Shown here in pieces: positions 23,891 to 35,526 of a DNA stretch of 64,000 bases (its first letter is position 1; the number at the start of each line of letters is the position of its first letter). The translations under genes were made by a program, and so were the position numbers. The DNA comes from Acidobacteriota bacterium. GTDB lineage: Bacteria; Acidobacteriota; Vicinamibacteria; Vicinamibacterales; UBA2999. A model generated the notes under the pieces. The model did no database searches and was not told the DNA's origin. It saw only the letters and a program-made list of their open reading frames with translations. The stretch covers positions 62,001-126,000 of the forward strand of contig JAUYQQ010000022.1 of NCBI GenBank assembly GCA_030697165.1, read 5' to 3'.

Positions 23891-25483
23891 ATGGCTCGCA
23901 CCAAGAAAAAGGCAGAGACGGAGTCCGCACCAGCTCCTACCAGCCTGAAGAACAAGAACGGCGCCAACCTGGGCTTCGAAGCCCAATTGTTTCAGGCCGC
24001 CGACAAGCTTCGCAAGAATCTCGAGCCGTCGGATTACAAGCACGTCGCCCTGGGCCTGATTTTTCTGAAACACATCTCGAATGCGTTTGAGGCGAAACAC
24101 GAGCAGCTGCTGAAAGAAGACCCGTCGATTGCCGAGGACTCCGACGAGTATCTCGCAGAGAACGTGTTCTGGGTCCCAAAGGAGGCGCGCTGGTCGTATC
24201 TCCAGGCGAACGCCAAGCAACCAACGATTGGCAAGATCATTGACGACGCCATGTTGGCGATTGAGACATCAAACGCGAGCCTCAAAGGCGTTCTTCCGAA
24301 GGATTACAACCGGCCCGCGCTCGACAAGGTCATGCTGGGGGAGTTGATTGACCTGGTCTCCGGCATCGGCATGGGCGAACCGGGCGACAAGGCGCGCGAC
24401 ATTCTCGGACGGGTTTACGAATACTTCCTCGGCGGTTTCGCCGGTTCGGAAGGCAAGCGCGGCGGCGAGTTCTACACGCCGCAGTCCGTCGTCCGCGTCC
24501 TCGTCGAGATGCTGGAGCCCTACAAGGGCCGTGTCTACGATCCCTGCTGCGGTTCCGGCGGCATGTTCGTTCAGTCAGAGAAATTCGTCGAGAGCCACGG
24601 CGGACGCCTCGGCGACATTGCTATTTATGGTCAGGAGTCGAACTATACGACATGGCGGCTGGCCAAAATGAATCTCGCCGTTCGCGGCATTGACGCCGAT
24701 ATTCGCTGGAACAACGAGGGAAGTTTTCACAAGGATGAACTAAGGGATCTTCGTTTCGACTACATACTGGCCAATCCACCTTTTAATGACTCCGACTGGG
24801 GCGGCGAACGTCTTCGTGAAGACGCTCGTTGGTCATACGGAGCGCCCCCAGCCGGAAATGCGAACTTCGCTTGGCTTCAGCACATTCTCTGGCACTTAGC
24901 GCCTCGCGGTGCCGCAGGCGTGGTCTTGGCGAACGGTTCTATGTCTTCCACGCAGAACGGTGAGGACGAAATCCGCAAAGCCATGGTCGAGGCCGATGTG
25001 ATCGACTGCATGGTCGTGCTTCCGGGCCAATTGTTCTATTCAACTCAGATTCCCGCCTGTCTTTGGTTCTTGACACGCAACAAGAATCCTGGCGGCAAGT
25101 GGCGCGATCGACGAGGCGAGATCCTTTTTATCGACGGAAGGAAACTTGGCGCATTAGTCGACCGCACGCGCAAAGAACTCAGCCCCAACGACGTCACGCG
25201 GATTACTGATACGTACCACGCATGGCGTGGCGAAGCAGACTGCGGACCGTACTCAGATCAGCCTGGTTTCTGCAAGAGCGTCGAGCGCGAAGCGATTGTC
25301 AATCACGGGTTCGTGTTAACCCCGGGCCGATACGTAGGGGCGCCGGACGTGGAGGATGATTCGGCATCGTTCCCGGCCCGCTACGCCTCGCTCCGCTCCG
25401 AGCTGGAAAGCCAGTTCTCTGTTGCCCATCATCTCCAAGAGCAGATCAGAGCGACCCTGGAGAGGACTCGGCGTGACGACTAG
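23891..25483 (+). CDS. hsdM: Type I restriction-modification DNA methyltransferase subunit HsdM
   Basis: 530 residues. N-terminal helical HsdM domain ([20 protein letters not shown]), then the SAM-binding motif [14 protein letters not shown] near 216-229 and the catalytic NPPF near 295 (N6-adenine methylase type). [18 protein letters not shown] leads into the SAM motif as usual. It methylates host DNA at the sequence chosen by HsdS and forms the core of the restriction complex. Its stop lies inside hsdS (11-bp overlap), so translation is coupled. Confidence 0.95.
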   Translation: MARTKKKAETESAPAPTSLKNKNGANLGFEAQLFQAADKLRKNLEPSDYKHVALGLIFLKHISNAFEAKHEQLLKEDPSIAEDSDEYLAENVFWVPKEARWSYLQANAKQPTIGKIIDDAMLAIETSNASLKGVLPKDYNRPALDKVMLGELIDLVSGIGMGEPGDKARDILGRVYEYFLGGFAGSEGKRGGEFYTPQSVVRVLVEMLEPYKGRVYDPCCGSGGMFVQSEKFVESHGGRLGDIAIYGQESNYTTWRLAKMNLAVRGIDADIRWNNEGSFHKDELRDLRFDYILANPPFNDSDWGGERLREDARWSYGAPPAGNANFAWLQHILWHLAPRGAAGVVLANGSMSSTQNGEDEIRKAMVEADVIDCMVVLPGQLFYSTQIPACLWFLTRNKNPGGKWRDRRGEILFIDGRKLGALVDRTRKELSPNDVTRITDTYHAWRGEADCGPYSDQPGFCKSVEREAIVNHGFVLTPGRYVGAPDVEDDSASFPARYASLRSELESQFSVAHHLQEQIRATLERTRRDD

Positions 25484-26861
25484 ATCTCCGATAAGCGTCG
25501 CGCGCGACTGGCCGGTAGTGCGACTCGATGAGATCGCTACGAAGATAGGCTCTGGGGCGACTCCAACAGGAGGGGCCGAAGCCTACCTGAAACAGCGGAA
25601 TCAATTCGCACTCATTAGAAGCCAGAACGTCTTTGATCGTCGCTTTGACCCGGATGGTCTGGCCTTTATTTCTGACGCGCAGGCAAGCGCCCTGAGAGGT
25701 GTAGTCGTCCAACCCGGCGACCTTCTGCTCAACATCACCGGCGACGGGATCACCTTTGCGCGGTGCTGCGCTGCCCCTGAGGCGCTGCTGCCTGCTTGCG
25801 TCAATCAGCACGTGGCGATTATCCGCGTCGACCCCGCTCGGGCGCACCCAGGCTACGTCCTTGCGTATCTCACACACCCACAGGTGAAGGCGTACATCGA
25901 GTCATTCAACGCAGGTGGTTCGCGCCGCGCTATTACGAAGGGACATATCGAGTCATTTCGCCTGCCGCTACCACCACTCGCGGAGCAAAAAGCGATTGCC
26001 AGAGTGCTTGACCTCCTCGACGAGAAGATTATTGCGAACACGCAAATGAATCGAACGCTGGACGGTCTCGCCCGGTCGATATTTGGCGACTGGTTTCTGG
26101 CGTTTGGCCCGACCCGAGCGATGGCGCGAGGCGAGAAGCCCGCGAGCATTGGCAAGAACCTCTCGGCGTTCTTTCCACCGGCTTTTGAGCATTCGCCGGT
26201 TGGGCCAATCCCCAAAGGGTGGAGAGTTGAACCACTAGCCGAGCACGTCGATATTGAGCGCGGGCTAAGTTACGACGGCGATGGGCTTCGAGAAGATGGC
26301 ACCGGCCTTCCGATGCACAACCTGAATTCGATTTACGAAGGCGGCGGATACAAACACGATGGCATCAAGTTCTTCTCGGGCACGAACCGTGACAAACACC
26401 TGATCTTGCCTGGTGACATGATCGTCGCAAATACCGAGCAGGGGTTTGATCGATTGCTGATCGGCCACGCCGCAATCGTGCCCGCGCGCTTTGGTCAACG
26501 AACTATTTTCAGTCACCATCTGTACCGCGTCCGGCCAGCGCCGGGGTCGCCGATGACCACGCACTATCTTGTGCAGCTGTTTAATTCTGAGCGTTGGCAC
26601 TACTGGATTAGTGGCTTTGCGAACGGCACGACAGTAAACATGCTGCCCAAAGACGCTCTGCAGATGCCTCTGATTGTCATCCCTCCAGAGGAATTGGTTC
26701 AGGCATTCACAGAGATTGCTCAGGCGTTACACCAGCAGAGCGAAGCGAACTTGTTAGAGTCCCGAACATTGGACGCAACACGCGACCTGCTTGGACCACC
26801 GCTCGTCTCGGGAGAGATCGGCGTGTCAGAGCAGATCAACCCATCGGGGGCGGCGCATTGA
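25473..26861 (+). CDS. hsdS: Type I restriction specificity subunit HsdS
   Basis: 462 residues from GTG 25473, a start chosen because it overlaps the end of hsdM by 11 bp and leads straight into [20 protein letters not shown], the start of the first target-recognition domain. The first domain ends with the conserved region [20 protein letters not shown]. The second begins [20 protein letters not shown] and ends in [20 protein letters not shown]. Two recognition domains with helical spacers imply a bipartite target. The exact site cannot be read from the sequence. Confidence 0.92.
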   Translation: MTTRSPISVARDWPVVRLDEIATKIGSGATPTGGAEAYLKQRNQFALIRSQNVFDRRFDPDGLAFISDAQASALRGVVVQPGDLLLNITGDGITFARCCAAPEALLPACVNQHVAIIRVDPARAHPGYVLAYLTHPQVKAYIESFNAGGSRRAITKGHIESFRLPLPPLAEQKAIARVLDLLDEKIIANTQMNRTLDGLARSIFGDWFLAFGPTRAMARGEKPASIGKNLSAFFPPAFEHSPVGPIPKGWRVEPLAEHVDIERGLSYDGDGLREDGTGLPMHNLNSIYEGGGYKHDGIKFFSGTNRDKHLILPGDMIVANTEQGFDRLLIGHAAIVPARFGQRTIFSHHLYRVRPAPGSPMTTHYLVQLFNSERWHYWISGFANGTTVNMLPKDALQMPLIVIPPEELVQAFTEIAQALHQQSEANLLESRTLDATRDLLGPPLVSGEIGVSEQINPSGAAH

Positions 26862-27700
26862 GCAGCCTCACGGATATCGACAAGCGCTATCTCGAAAAGC
26901 TGCTCAATATGCAGGGCGGCTACGTCCTGAACTATACCGACCCGACATTTGGTGCTTTCTTCGCCCGCCACAAGATCGACGTTCACAACGACATGCGGTA
27001 CCAGAAATACGGCACGTCGAAAGCCAAGAAGATGCGTGCATTCTGGGAGGTTGAGCCAGATGGAGCCGTCGCACCGGTTCTGTCGGAGTTGCTGGAATCC
27101 TATGTTGCCGACTGCGAACTGAATGGCACGGCTCAGGACGTGCCGATTCTAGAAAAGTGCCACACGATTGTTAACCGCCTGGCCGGTGTGAAGCCGAAAC
27201 CTGCGCCGGCACCTGCGGCAACGGCAGACAATTTCCTCGAGAAAGAATTCACGATCCCGAATCTCCACAAGCTACCGGTCGAGTCCCAGGTTGCAGCGAT
27301 AGTGGAAGCACGTCTCACGGAGGCTCGGGTCGCTCTCAAGGCCGGGGCAAACCTGTCGGTCATCTTCCTGTGCGGCAGCGTTCTTGAGGCAGTCTTGCTC
27401 GGTGCCGCTCAGAAGGAGCCGCAGAAATTCAACTGTTCAAGTGCCGCGCCGAAGGACCGCAATGGAGCGGTGAAGCCTTTCCACGGCTGGTCCCTGGCGG
27501 AGTTCATCGACGTGGCCTGTGATGTCCAATTGTTGCAGCCAGACGTCAAGAAGTTCAGCCACGGATTGCGCGATTTTCGGAACTATATTCATCCCTATCA
27601 GCAAATGATCTCGGGCTTCACGCCGGATGAGCACACGGCGAAGGTGTGCTTTCAGGTCCTGAAGGCGGCATTGGCCAGCGTCGCGGGGGAGCGGAAGTGA
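26858..27700 (+). CDS. HEPN-like protein embedded in the hsd operon, putative abortive-infection partner
   Basis: 280 residues from TTG 26858, overlapping hsdS by 4 bp and hsdR by 4 bp. The N-terminal 85 residues ([18 protein letters not shown]-like, then [20 protein letters not shown]) form a small domain. A Pro/Ala linker follows. The C-terminal half is all helical ([40 protein letters not shown]) and contains RDFRNYIH, an R-x6-H motif near 245 of the sort that forms the RNase site in HEPN toxins. AbiJ-like architecture is plausible. Its place between hsdS and hsdR suggests a backup response if restriction fails. Function inferred. Confidence 0.6.
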   Translation: MSSLTDIDKRYLEKLLNMQGGYVLNYTDPTFGAFFARHKIDVHNDMRYQKYGTSKAKKMRAFWEVEPDGAVAPVLSELLESYVADCELNGTAQDVPILEKCHTIVNRLAGVKPKPAPAPAATADNFLEKEFTIPNLHKLPVESQVAAIVEARLTEARVALKAGANLSVIFLCGSVLEAVLLGAAQKEPQKFNCSSAAPKDRNGAVKPFHGWSLAEFIDVACDVQLLQPDVKKFSHGLRDFRNYIHPYQQMISGFTPDEHTAKVCFQVLKAALASVAGERK

Positions 27701-30700
27701 CCAAGCTCGTGGAAAGTCACGTCGAAGAAGCGGCACTTGCCTGGCTTGGGGAGCTCAGTTGGGCGACAACGCATGGAAGCGTGATCGGGCCGGACGCGGA
27801 TGTTCCGGAGCGTGCCAGCTATGGTGACGTTCTCCTGCTTGGGCGACTGAAGGCCGCGATCGAGCGGCTCAACCCGCGGTTTGAGCCCGAGGCGCGCGCC
27901 GCGGTACTCTCGAAGGTGATCCAGTCTGAGACTCCCTCGGCCGTTGAAGAGAACCGCAGGCTGCATCGCTACCTGGTCGAAGGCGTGCCGGTTGAAGTGC
28001 GCCGTGCCGACGGCTCCATCAGCGGCGAGTATGCGCGCTTGATCGACTTCGACGATATCGACGCAAATGACTGGCTCGCCGTCAACCAGTTCACTGTGAT
28101 CGAGAACAAGGTGAACCGGCGGCCTGATGTCGTGCTCTTCGTTAACGGTCTGCCGCTGGGTATTCTCGAACTCAAGAACCCGGGTGATGAGAACGCCACC
28201 GTCGACGGGGCTTTCAACCAGTTCCAGACCTACAAGGCACAGATCCCGTCCCTGTTCCGGACAAATGCTGTCCTGGTGATCTCCGACGGCATCGGCGCGC
28301 GCATAGGCTCCCTGACCGCCGATCGCGAGCGCTTTATGCCGTGGCGGACCGTCGAGGGCGATGACGTGGCCCCGAAGGGCACGCCCGAACTTGAAACCAT
28401 TCTCAAGGGAGCCTTCAACCGCCGTCGCTTTCTCGATCTCATCAAGGACTTCATCGTCTTCAGTGAAACGGGAAGCGACGTCGTAAAGATCCTGGCCGGA
28501 TATCACCAGTTTCATGCCGTGAGGCACGCGGTCCGCCGGACCATCGAGGCGACCAAGCCGGATGGCGACCGCAAGGTCGGGGTCATCTGGCACACGCAGG
28601 GGTCGGGCAAGAGCTTCCTGATGGCCTTTTATGCCGGGCAGGTCATCAAACACCCGGCGATGGAGAATCCGACCCTTGTCGTCCTGACCGACCGCAACGA
28701 CCTGGACGATCAGCTTTTCTCGACGTTCAGCATGTGCAAGGACTTGCTTCGGCAAACCCCACAGCAAGCCGAAGACCGCGAGGAGCTGCGCAAGCTCCTG
28801 GAACGCCCGTCGGGCGGCGTGATCTTCACCACGCTTCAGAAGTTCTCACCCGAGACAGGTGCGTCTTCGTACCCGGTGCTCACGGACCGCCGCAACGTTG
28901 TCGTGATTGCCGACGAGGCGCACCGAAGCCAATACGGATTCAGAGCCAAGGTCGAACGCAAGACCGGCGACATCTCCTATGGGTTTGCCAAATACATGCG
29001 AGATGCGCTTCCCAACGCCTCGTTCATCGGATTCACCGGCACGCCAATCGAGAAGGACGATGTCAACACGCCGGCTGTGTTCGGGAACTACATCGATGTC
29101 TATGACATCAGCCGCGCAGTGGAGGATGGTGCGACCGTTCCCATCTACTACGAGAGCCGTCTCGCGCGGATCGAACTGGATGAGAACGAGAGGCCTAAGA
29201 TCGACGGGGAAGTCGAGGAGGTCACCGAAGACGAAGCTCTGACCGAGCAGGAACGCCTCAAGCGGAAGTGGGCGAGCGTCGAGGCCCTTGTCGGCGCGGA
29301 CAAGCGCCTCAAGATGATCGCCAAGGACCTGGTCACGCACTTTGAAGCGCGCACGGCGGCCCTCGCCGGCAAAGGCATGGTCGTCTGCATGAGCCGCCGG
29401 ATTTGCGTGGCTCTTTACAAGGAGATCACCGCGCTGCGCACCAACTGGCACAGCGACGACGACGAGAAGGGCGCGATTAAGGTGGTGATGACCGGCGCGG
29501 CCTCCGATCCGGCGGCGTGGCAGCCGCATATCGGTGGGCGACCGAAGGCACGCCGTGAGTTGCTGGCCAAGCGCGCTAAGAGCGCGAACGACCCGCTGAA
29601 ACTCGTGATTGTCCGTGATATGTGGCTTACCGGCTTCGACGCGCCGTCGATGCACACGATGTATATCGACAAGCCGATGAAGGGCCACGGCCTGATGCAG
29701 GCCATCGCCCGCGTGAACCGCGTCTTCCGGGACAAGCCCGCAGGGCTCATTGTTGACTACATTGGCGTAGCGCAGAACCTAAAGACTGCGCTCGGCCAGT
29801 ACTCGGGCGCGGATCGCGACCAGACGGGCATCGATGAGGAAGAGGCCGAACGAGTTCTGCAGGAGAAGTACGAGATCGTGCGGGCCGTCTTTAGACCTGA
29901 CACACCCGGTGGCTTTGATTACCGGCCGGCCGTCGACGCCAGTGCGACGCCGCAATCGCGGCTGAAGCTCATGGCTGGCGCCATCGATTGGGTCCTAACA
30001 GTCCAACAGGCTGAGGCCGAGAAGGAGACATCGAAGGAGGGTAAGAAACGGGCGCACCGCCGCTACGGCGACGCGGTTGTCGCCCTTTCGAAAGCCTTCG
30101 CCCTCGCCGGTGCCAGCGACACCGCGAGCGCGATCCGGGAAGAGGTCGGATTCTTCCAGGCCATCCGCGCGGCGCTGATCAAGAGCTTGCCGGGTGACGG
30201 CAAGAAGAGCGCCGCGGAGCGGGAACTGGCCATCCAGCAGATCGTAAGCCGCGCCATCGTGTCGACCGAGATCATCGACATCATGAAGGCCGCCGGCCTG
30301 GAGAGTCCCGATATCTCGATCCTGTCTGACGAGTTCCTCGCTGAGATTCGTCAGACCGACAAGAAGAATCTCGCGATCGAGGCGCTCAAGAAATTGATCA
30401 ATGGCGAGGTACGCTCACGCTCGAAGTCAAACATCACGCAATCGAAAGCATTCACCGAGCGCCTTGAGGCTGCAATCGCCCGCTATCACAACAACGCCAT
30501 CACGACTGCGCAGGTGCTGGAAGAGTTGATCCAGATTGCCAAGGACATCCGTGCCGCTCGCACGCGCGGCGAAGAAACGGGCCTGACGGAGGACGAGATT
30601 GCTTTCTACGACGCCCTCGCCGAGAACGACAGCGCGCGCGAGGTCATGGGCGAGCCACAGTTGAGGGTCATCGCCCATGAGTTGGTGTCGGTCATCAAGA

Positions 30701-30870
30701 GCAACGTCTCGGTGGACTGGATGCACCGCGATTCCGCCCGCGCTAACATCCGCCGCCACGTCAAGCGGTTGCTGCGGAAATACGGCTATCCGCCGGACCT
30801 TCAGGACGCCGCCGTCCAGAACGTCCTGCAGCAGGCTGAAGCCCTGTCTAGCGAGTGGGCGAGCCTGTGA
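27697..30870 (+). CDS. hsdR: Type I restriction endonuclease/translocase subunit HsdR
   Basis: 1057 residues from GTG 27697, sharing 4 bp with the preceding stop. The N-terminal nuclease has [20 protein letters not shown] (D and ExK near 140-160). The motor has motif I HTQGSGKS (about 299), motif [12 protein letters not shown] (about 405), [11 protein letters not shown], and the late motif [19 protein letters not shown]. The C-terminal helical part docks to HsdM. It translocates and cuts unmethylated DNA in an ATP-driven manner. The operon hsdM-hsdS-HEPN-hsdR is complete and all frames are intact. Confidence 0.95.
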   Translation: MTKLVESHVEEAALAWLGELSWATTHGSVIGPDADVPERASYGDVLLLGRLKAAIERLNPRFEPEARAAVLSKVIQSETPSAVEENRRLHRYLVEGVPVEVRRADGSISGEYARLIDFDDIDANDWLAVNQFTVIENKVNRRPDVVLFVNGLPLGILELKNPGDENATVDGAFNQFQTYKAQIPSLFRTNAVLVISDGIGARIGSLTADRERFMPWRTVEGDDVAPKGTPELETILKGAFNRRRFLDLIKDFIVFSETGSDVVKILAGYHQFHAVRHAVRRTIEATKPDGDRKVGVIWHTQGSGKSFLMAFYAGQVIKHPAMENPTLVVLTDRNDLDDQLFSTFSMCKDLLRQTPQQAEDREELRKLLERPSGGVIFTTLQKFSPETGASSYPVLTDRRNVVVIADEAHRSQYGFRAKVERKTGDISYGFAKYMRDALPNASFIGFTGTPIEKDDVNTPAVFGNYIDVYDISRAVEDGATVPIYYESRLARIELDENERPKIDGEVEEVTEDEALTEQERLKRKWASVEALVGADKRLKMIAKDLVTHFEARTAALAGKGMVVCMSRRICVALYKEITALRTNWHSDDDEKGAIKVVMTGAASDPAAWQPHIGGRPKARRELLAKRAKSANDPLKLVIVRDMWLTGFDAPSMHTMYIDKPMKGHGLMQAIARVNRVFRDKPAGLIVDYIGVAQNLKTALGQYSGADRDQTGIDEEEAERVLQEKYEIVRAVFRPDTPGGFDYRPAVDASATPQSRLKLMAGAIDWVLTVQQAEAEKETSKEGKKRAHRRYGDAVVALSKAFALAGASDTASAIREEVGFFQAIRAALIKSLPGDGKKSAAERELAIQQIVSRAIVSTEIIDIMKAAGLESPDISILSDEFLAEIRQTDKKNLAIEALKKLINGEVRSRSKSNITQSKAFTERLEAAIARYHNNAITTAQVLEELIQIAKDIRAARTRGEETGLTEDEIAFYDALAENDSAREVMGEPQLRVIAHELVSVIKSNVSVDWMHRDSARANIRRHVKRLLRKYGYPPDLQDAAVQNVLQQAEALSSEWASL

Positions 30871-30897
30871 TGCGAGTTTCAGGGCGGTCCCTCACCC

Positions 30898-33800
30898 ATG
30901 GATAGGGGCCTGGTCGCAACCATCACTGGAGTGCGGCTCCCCGCACGTTACGCATTCGAGCATCGCGTAAGCGGCCTAGTAGTCCGGCGCCTGCAGCAGG
31001 GAGGCCACAAGGTTCCCTGCTCAGCCCAGCCTTTCAAGTCTCGCGGTGCGAATTGTCGCAGGTTGATAGTCGAGGCTGAGGGCGGTGAGCGTCTCGTTAT
31101 TGAGCTGGCTAGCGTCACGGAAGACTACGGACCTGACATCTCAGGCGTTCTTCGATCAAGGGCAGCGAATGTGGTTGATGGAACGCTCATTCTCGAGCAG
31201 CCCGCATTTCGCAACATCCCATCGGAGATTGCTCCCTTCGTCGGCGTCAGAGACCAGGTCCACGCGGCATGGGGAGAAGGCATTCGCTATCGCGAAGAAC
31301 GGGAGGCCGACGCCGTAGCACCTGCGCGCCTCGGGCTGCGTCTCCCGCAAGTGGGAGCACTGCACGCCATTGCGTCCCACTGGACAGTCAATGACGACCC
31401 GGCCTTGGTCGTGATGCCGACCGGAACCGGGAAAACGGAAGTCATGATGGCTGCGGCGATCGCGTCCCGCTGCCGTCGATTGCTTGTCGTGGTGCCGACA
31501 GACGCACTTCGCACTCAAACGGCTGAAAAGTTCGAGAGTTACGGGCTATTGGAGAAGATTGGCGTCATTACCGGTATGCCGAACCCCGTGGTCGGCGTCC
31601 TCGAATCGGCCCCTGCCGACGTGCATCTTGACGCGCTACGGGCGTGCAACGTCGTTCTTACAACAATGAGTTCAATCGGTCAGGCTACCGAAGCGCCGCA
31701 GCGCATATTCGCGCAGCTGTTTTCTCACGCGTTCTTCGACGAGGCCCATCACGTCGAGGCGACCACCTGGAAGAAGTTTCGCGCGCATTGTAAAGCCGCC
31801 AAAGTCGTGCTCTTCACGGCGACGCCTTACCGGGAAGACGGCAAGGCCGTTGATGGGCGCATCATCTATGAGTTTCCGCTCAATGTCGCTCAGGAGCAGG
31901 GTTACTTCAAACCAATCCGGTTTGTTGAGGTCTTTGAGCCCGATGATGCCCGGGCTGATTCTGCGATTGCCGAAGCTGCCGTCGCCCGGCTACGAGAGGA
32001 CCTAGCCGCTGGCCACAGTCACGTCTTGATGGCCCGAGCCGCAACGATTGCCGATGCTGAGCGCCTGTTCGAGACGATCTATCAGCCCGTTGCGGGCGAC
32101 CTGAATCCCATCTTGATTCACAGCCGTACACGGGGTAAACGCGCCCTCTTGGCGAATGTGAGGAATGGCCAGCACCGCATAGTCGTCTGCGTGAACATGT
32201 TCGGCGAAGGCTTCGACCTGCCAAGTCTAAAGATTGCCGCCCTTCACGCGGTGCACAAGAGTCTGGGCGTAACACTTCAGTTTATCGGGCGCTTCGCGCG
32301 CACCGCGCAGAACGTAGGGGACGCAACGTTTGTAGCAAACACCGCCGCCGACGGCGTGCCCGAAGCGCTCGAGAGTCTCTATCGCGAAGATGCCGACTGG
32401 AATCTCCTGCTGTCCGACCTCAGCTATGACGCGATCAACCCTCAGGCCCGTCTTTCCGCGCTCGTGGCGAATCTTCGCCCAGCACCAGCGGGGGACCACA
32501 GCCTCGACATTTCGACGCTCGCCTTGCGCCCCAAGATCAGTACCCAGGTTTATCGAACCGACTCTTTCTTCCCCGGACGGTTTGCAAAGGCTTTTCGGCC
32601 CGCCCAGAAGATTCATCACCCATTAATCAGCGAGCGAGATCGATTCCTCGTCTTGGTCGTCAATCAACGCGACACCCTTGATTGGACCGATTCGCGCGAA
32701 ATCGTGACCGATGGATGGGATCTGTACATTGCCTATTTCGACCCGGCGCGCGAGTTTCTTTATGTGCATTGCTCCCGAAAAGGCAACGCGACAGCGGGAC
32801 TGGCCAAGGCCATTGCCAACGATCCGCAGCTGGTAAACGGTGAAGAAGTCTTCAAGACATTTGCGCGACTCCAAAGGCTCATCCTTCACAGTGTTGGGCT
32901 GACCAGCCGGAGTCGGAACGTGCGCTACCAGATGTTTGCCGGCCTCGACGTGCGAAACGCTATCGACCCCGTCCTCCAGCAGGACAAGATGAAGTCCAAC
33001 GTGACGGGCGTTGGATACGAGAACGGCACCAGGCATACGGTTGGCTGTTCGAGAAAGGGGAAGATCTGGTCGATGGCGACGGGCTCTCTCGCACAGTGGA
33101 AATCGTGGTGCGACGAGATCGGCGCCAAGCTGGCGGACCCGAATGCCCAGCCCAACGATTTTCTTCGCTTCACTTTGATTCCGTCTCTAGTCGTCGCCCT
33201 TCCGGACGCGGAAGCACTCCTTGTTGATTGGCCAGACCAGCTCTTCGAGGCGTGGAACTTCCGCTTTCAAGCACGGTCCGCCGCCGACGCTTCCCACGAC
33301 TTTCATGACTGCCAGCTCGATCTGGGCGCATGGACGGTGGGTGGAACCAGCTTTCGATTCATATTCCGCGCAGGACTCGAACTGGAGAGCCTGCTTGAGC
33401 TGACCCTGACACCTGGCGTTGGCGGAAACGAAGGCACCTACGCGGTCAGGCTAGTGGCCGGGGAAGCGCTACGCATTGTGGCCTCCGGGACTGAATGGGA
33501 CATCGCCGCCTTCTTCACTGAGAATCCGCCACTAGTCAGGCTCGCCGACGGCTCCCAACTGTCTGGAAATATTCTCTTGAAGCCGCGCGAGGCGCTCGCG
33601 GATACGTTCGACCGAACACAAGTGCAGACGCTTGATTGGATTGACGTCGATTTCGCCAAAGAGAGCCGTTGGAAGGACGGTGCAGTCCGCGAAGACTCAA
33701 TTCAACATCATTTCATTACCCATCTCGAAGCCACTCTAGCGACCTTTATCGTCGACGACGACGATACTGGCGAGAGTGCCGATATCGTCTCGGTGGAGGA

Positions 33801-34197
33801 AACCGCCGACACGATCACCGTGTTTCTCTGGCACTGCAAGTATTCGCACGGTGCGCAGCCTGGCGAGAGGGCGAGTGACCTCTACGAGTTATGCGGTCAA
33901 GCTGCCAAGAGCGTCAAATGGACATGGAGTCTTGAGACGCTCGTGAAGCACTTGGTCCAGCGAGATAGCCGGCACGGCAGGGGGCGGCCGTCACGCTTCA
34001 TCCGCGGCACACCTGCGCAGCTCGTGACATTGCGCAAGAGCGCCCGCAAGAAATTCGTCGTCTTTCGAGTTGGCATCGTTCAGCCTGGCTTCTCGCGGCA
34101 GGATGCGCCGGCCGACCACCTTTCCATCGTTGGCTCAACCAACAGCCTCATTCAAACGATCACTGGCTACCCGTTGCTGATTTACGGAAGCGACTAG
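30898..34197 (+). CDS. Large SF2 helicase with nuclease-like C-terminus, putative defence protein
   Basis: 1099 residues, 27 bp after hsdR. Helicase motifs: MPTGTGKTE (about 172), DEAHH (about 280), FTATPYRED, FGEGFDLPSLKIAAL and FIGRFART (about 463). The long C-terminal half carries a beta-rich region and, at about 955-985, ESADIVSVEETADTITVFLW followed by HCKYS, which could supply the acidic and Lys residues of a PD-(D/E)xK-type nuclease. Large one-piece helicases of this kind are recurrent in defence islands next to type I restriction genes. No published system name is assigned. Whether it works with HsdR or alone is unknown. Confidence 0.65.
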   Translation: MDRGLVATITGVRLPARYAFEHRVSGLVVRRLQQGGHKVPCSAQPFKSRGANCRRLIVEAEGGERLVIELASVTEDYGPDISGVLRSRAANVVDGTLILEQPAFRNIPSEIAPFVGVRDQVHAAWGEGIRYREEREADAVAPARLGLRLPQVGALHAIASHWTVNDDPALVVMPTGTGKTEVMMAAAIASRCRRLLVVVPTDALRTQTAEKFESYGLLEKIGVITGMPNPVVGVLESAPADVHLDALRACNVVLTTMSSIGQATEAPQRIFAQLFSHAFFDEAHHVEATTWKKFRAHCKAAKVVLFTATPYREDGKAVDGRIIYEFPLNVAQEQGYFKPIRFVEVFEPDDARADSAIAEAAVARLREDLAAGHSHVLMARAATIADAERLFETIYQPVAGDLNPILIHSRTRGKRALLANVRNGQHRIVVCVNMFGEGFDLPSLKIAALHAVHKSLGVTLQFIGRFARTAQNVGDATFVANTAADGVPEALESLYREDADWNLLLSDLSYDAINPQARLSALVANLRPAPAGDHSLDISTLALRPKISTQVYRTDSFFPGRFAKAFRPAQKIHHPLISERDRFLVLVVNQRDTLDWTDSREIVTDGWDLYIAYFDPAREFLYVHCSRKGNATAGLAKAIANDPQLVNGEEVFKTFARLQRLILHSVGLTSRSRNVRYQMFAGLDVRNAIDPVLQQDKMKSNVTGVGYENGTRHTVGCSRKGKIWSMATGSLAQWKSWCDEIGAKLADPNAQPNDFLRFTLIPSLVVALPDAEALLVDWPDQLFEAWNFRFQARSAADASHDFHDCQLDLGAWTVGGTSFRFIFRAGLELESLLELTLTPGVGGNEGTYAVRLVAGEALRIVASGTEWDIAAFFTENPPLVRLADGSQLSGNILLKPREALADTFDRTQVQTLDWIDVDFAKESRWKDGAVREDSIQHHFITHLEATLATFIVDDDDTGESADIVSVEETADTITVFLWHCKYSHGAQPGERASDLYELCGQAAKSVKWTWSLETLVKHLVQRDSRHGRGRPSRFIRGTPAQLVTLRKSARKKFVVFRVGIVQPGFSRQDAPADHLSIVGSTNSLIQTITGYPLLIYGSD

Positions 34198-34436
34198 CCA
34201 CCGTACGGCGGCCCAGCCGCACCTTGTTAATCCGCCGCGTTGGTAGTCGTCGTCCCCACGGTATCGGCAACCGCGGTGTCATGCAGTCCAGTGTCCCGGG
34301 CGTTATGTCGCTGGGCTGTTGCGGCCCGCAGCGCTACCCGGTCCGGATGCGGTTGCATCCTCGTCTCTGGCGCGAAGCAAAGCAGTCAAAGGACACCTTG
34401 GCGTCATCGTCACAATTTGGACACTCAAGGTCGCAG

Positions 34437-35015
34437 TCACTTCCCCTTACTCCATTGCTCTCCACCCGGCTTGGAAGAACTTAGCAACTGGCGAAGTCGG
34501 CATTTGGCTCGGGAGTAAACAGTGTCGACCGAAGGAACGGAGCGACCCAGCAAGTGCGAGATCTCGAAACTTGAGAATCCAGCTTGCTTCCAGAGGCAAA
34601 TGCGGCGCTCTTCGGCGCTTAGCCTGCCCAGTATCTGGCGCAGCAGAATCCGTTGCTCCACTTGCTGAGGAGTTGCACGCACGGCGGGCTCCGCAGTCAG
34701 CAAGGCCTCGCTCGCTCCAGGTTCGAGCGTCTTCTGAGTCAGGCGGACCGAGCCTCGGCGCATGAACGAAGTCGCAACACTGCGAACAGTTACCCACGCG
34801 TAGCCATGGAGATTCGCAAGTGGCCCAGCGCGCTCCTGCCTGGCCACGATCCGGCGGCCGGCCTCCTCCAATACCTCGACGAGAGCCACGTCGTCCTTCA
34901 GCGCCGGAAACTGACGTACGGCTCGTGCCGCCAACCGAATCAGTGCCGCCTGGATTGTGGTTTCGAGAAGCTCCCCATGTTTACCTAGCAGTATCAATCG
35001 ACGCGCATCATTCAT
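34437..35015 (-). CDS. ECF-like sigma factor of the conjugative element
   Basis: 192 residues from ATG 35015; the frame is open upstream, but that part is Arg/Ser/Pro noise. Region 2-like helices (ALIRLAARAVRQFPALKDDV, LHGYAWVTVRSVATSFMRRG) are followed by a region 4 HTH: ILGRLSAEERRICLWKQAGF, then SSFEISHLLGRSVPSVDTVYSRAKCRLRQLL. Such factors direct RNA polymerase to a dedicated promoter set. A truncated homologue lies at 60037. The repeated promoter-like motif at 39058-39087 and 59921-59950 is a natural candidate target. No anti-sigma gene is adjacent. Confidence 0.75.
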   Translation of the reverse strand: MNDARRLILLGKHGELLETTIQAALIRLAARAVRQFPALKDDVALVEVLEEAGRRIVARQERAGPLANLHGYAWVTVRSVATSFMRRGSVRLTQKTLEPGASEALLTAEPAVRATPQQVEQRILLRQILGRLSAEERRICLWKQAGFSSFEISHLLGRSVPSVDTVYSRAKCRLRQLLSSSKPGGEQWSKGK

Positions 35016-35238
35016 TTCACCCGCCGCAGGTCCATCGACTGGGGAGTCGTCGGAACCTTCGTGAGACAACGTTTTGCAATGCAACGGCCAAGAGCGACTC
35101 GCAGAATGCCGAACGATTCTCGATCCACCGTGCGGCGGCGTCACCGGCGTCGGGTATTGGCTACCCGCCAAGAGTGGGTAGCCGCTTCTCGTTCGAGTAG
35201 CGACTACTCGCGACCGACCACGACCTTACGAGAGCGGG

Positions 35239-35514
35239 TCACCGCGCCCGGCTAGTGCCGACTCCAGCGGTGGCTTCCGCGCGCGCCTTACCGAGCGCGC
35301 GGCGGTAGACACGTTCGGCCACCGACTGCGGGACGCGCAGCACTCGATACCTACGGCGGCCTGGCTGCTGTCTAACCCATTCGGTCACGCCAGGCTCATG
35401 CTGAACGATCTGCCGAACGAACTCGCTGGATAGGTTCCACATGGTTGCCAGCTCGGCGACCGTATAGTGGCGCTCCGCAAAAGGCTCGTCGATTCCAGGT
35501 GATGCGGTGTCCAT
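35239..35514 (-). CDS. Helix-turn-helix DNA-binding protein
   Basis: 91 residues, with AAGGAGA 7 nt before the ATG. HYTVAELATMWNLSSEFVRQIVQHEPGV is a MerR/excisionase-like HTH, followed by RYRVLRVPQSVAERVYRRAL, a wing and a short helix. It probably regulates or helps excise the element. It sits 12 bp after the stop of the next gene upstream, in one leftward operon reaching to about 38.9 kb. Confidence 0.65.
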   Translation of the reverse strand: MDTASPGIDEPFAERHYTVAELATMWNLSSEFVRQIVQHEPGVTEWVRQQPGRRRYRVLRVPQSVAERVYRRALGKARAEATAGVGTSRAR

Positions 35515-35526
35515 CGGCGGTTCTCC

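Noticed and set aside
34198-34436. Small plus-strand frames after the large helicase
   Set aside because: They overlap in several frames, lack ribosome sites and show no conserved pattern.
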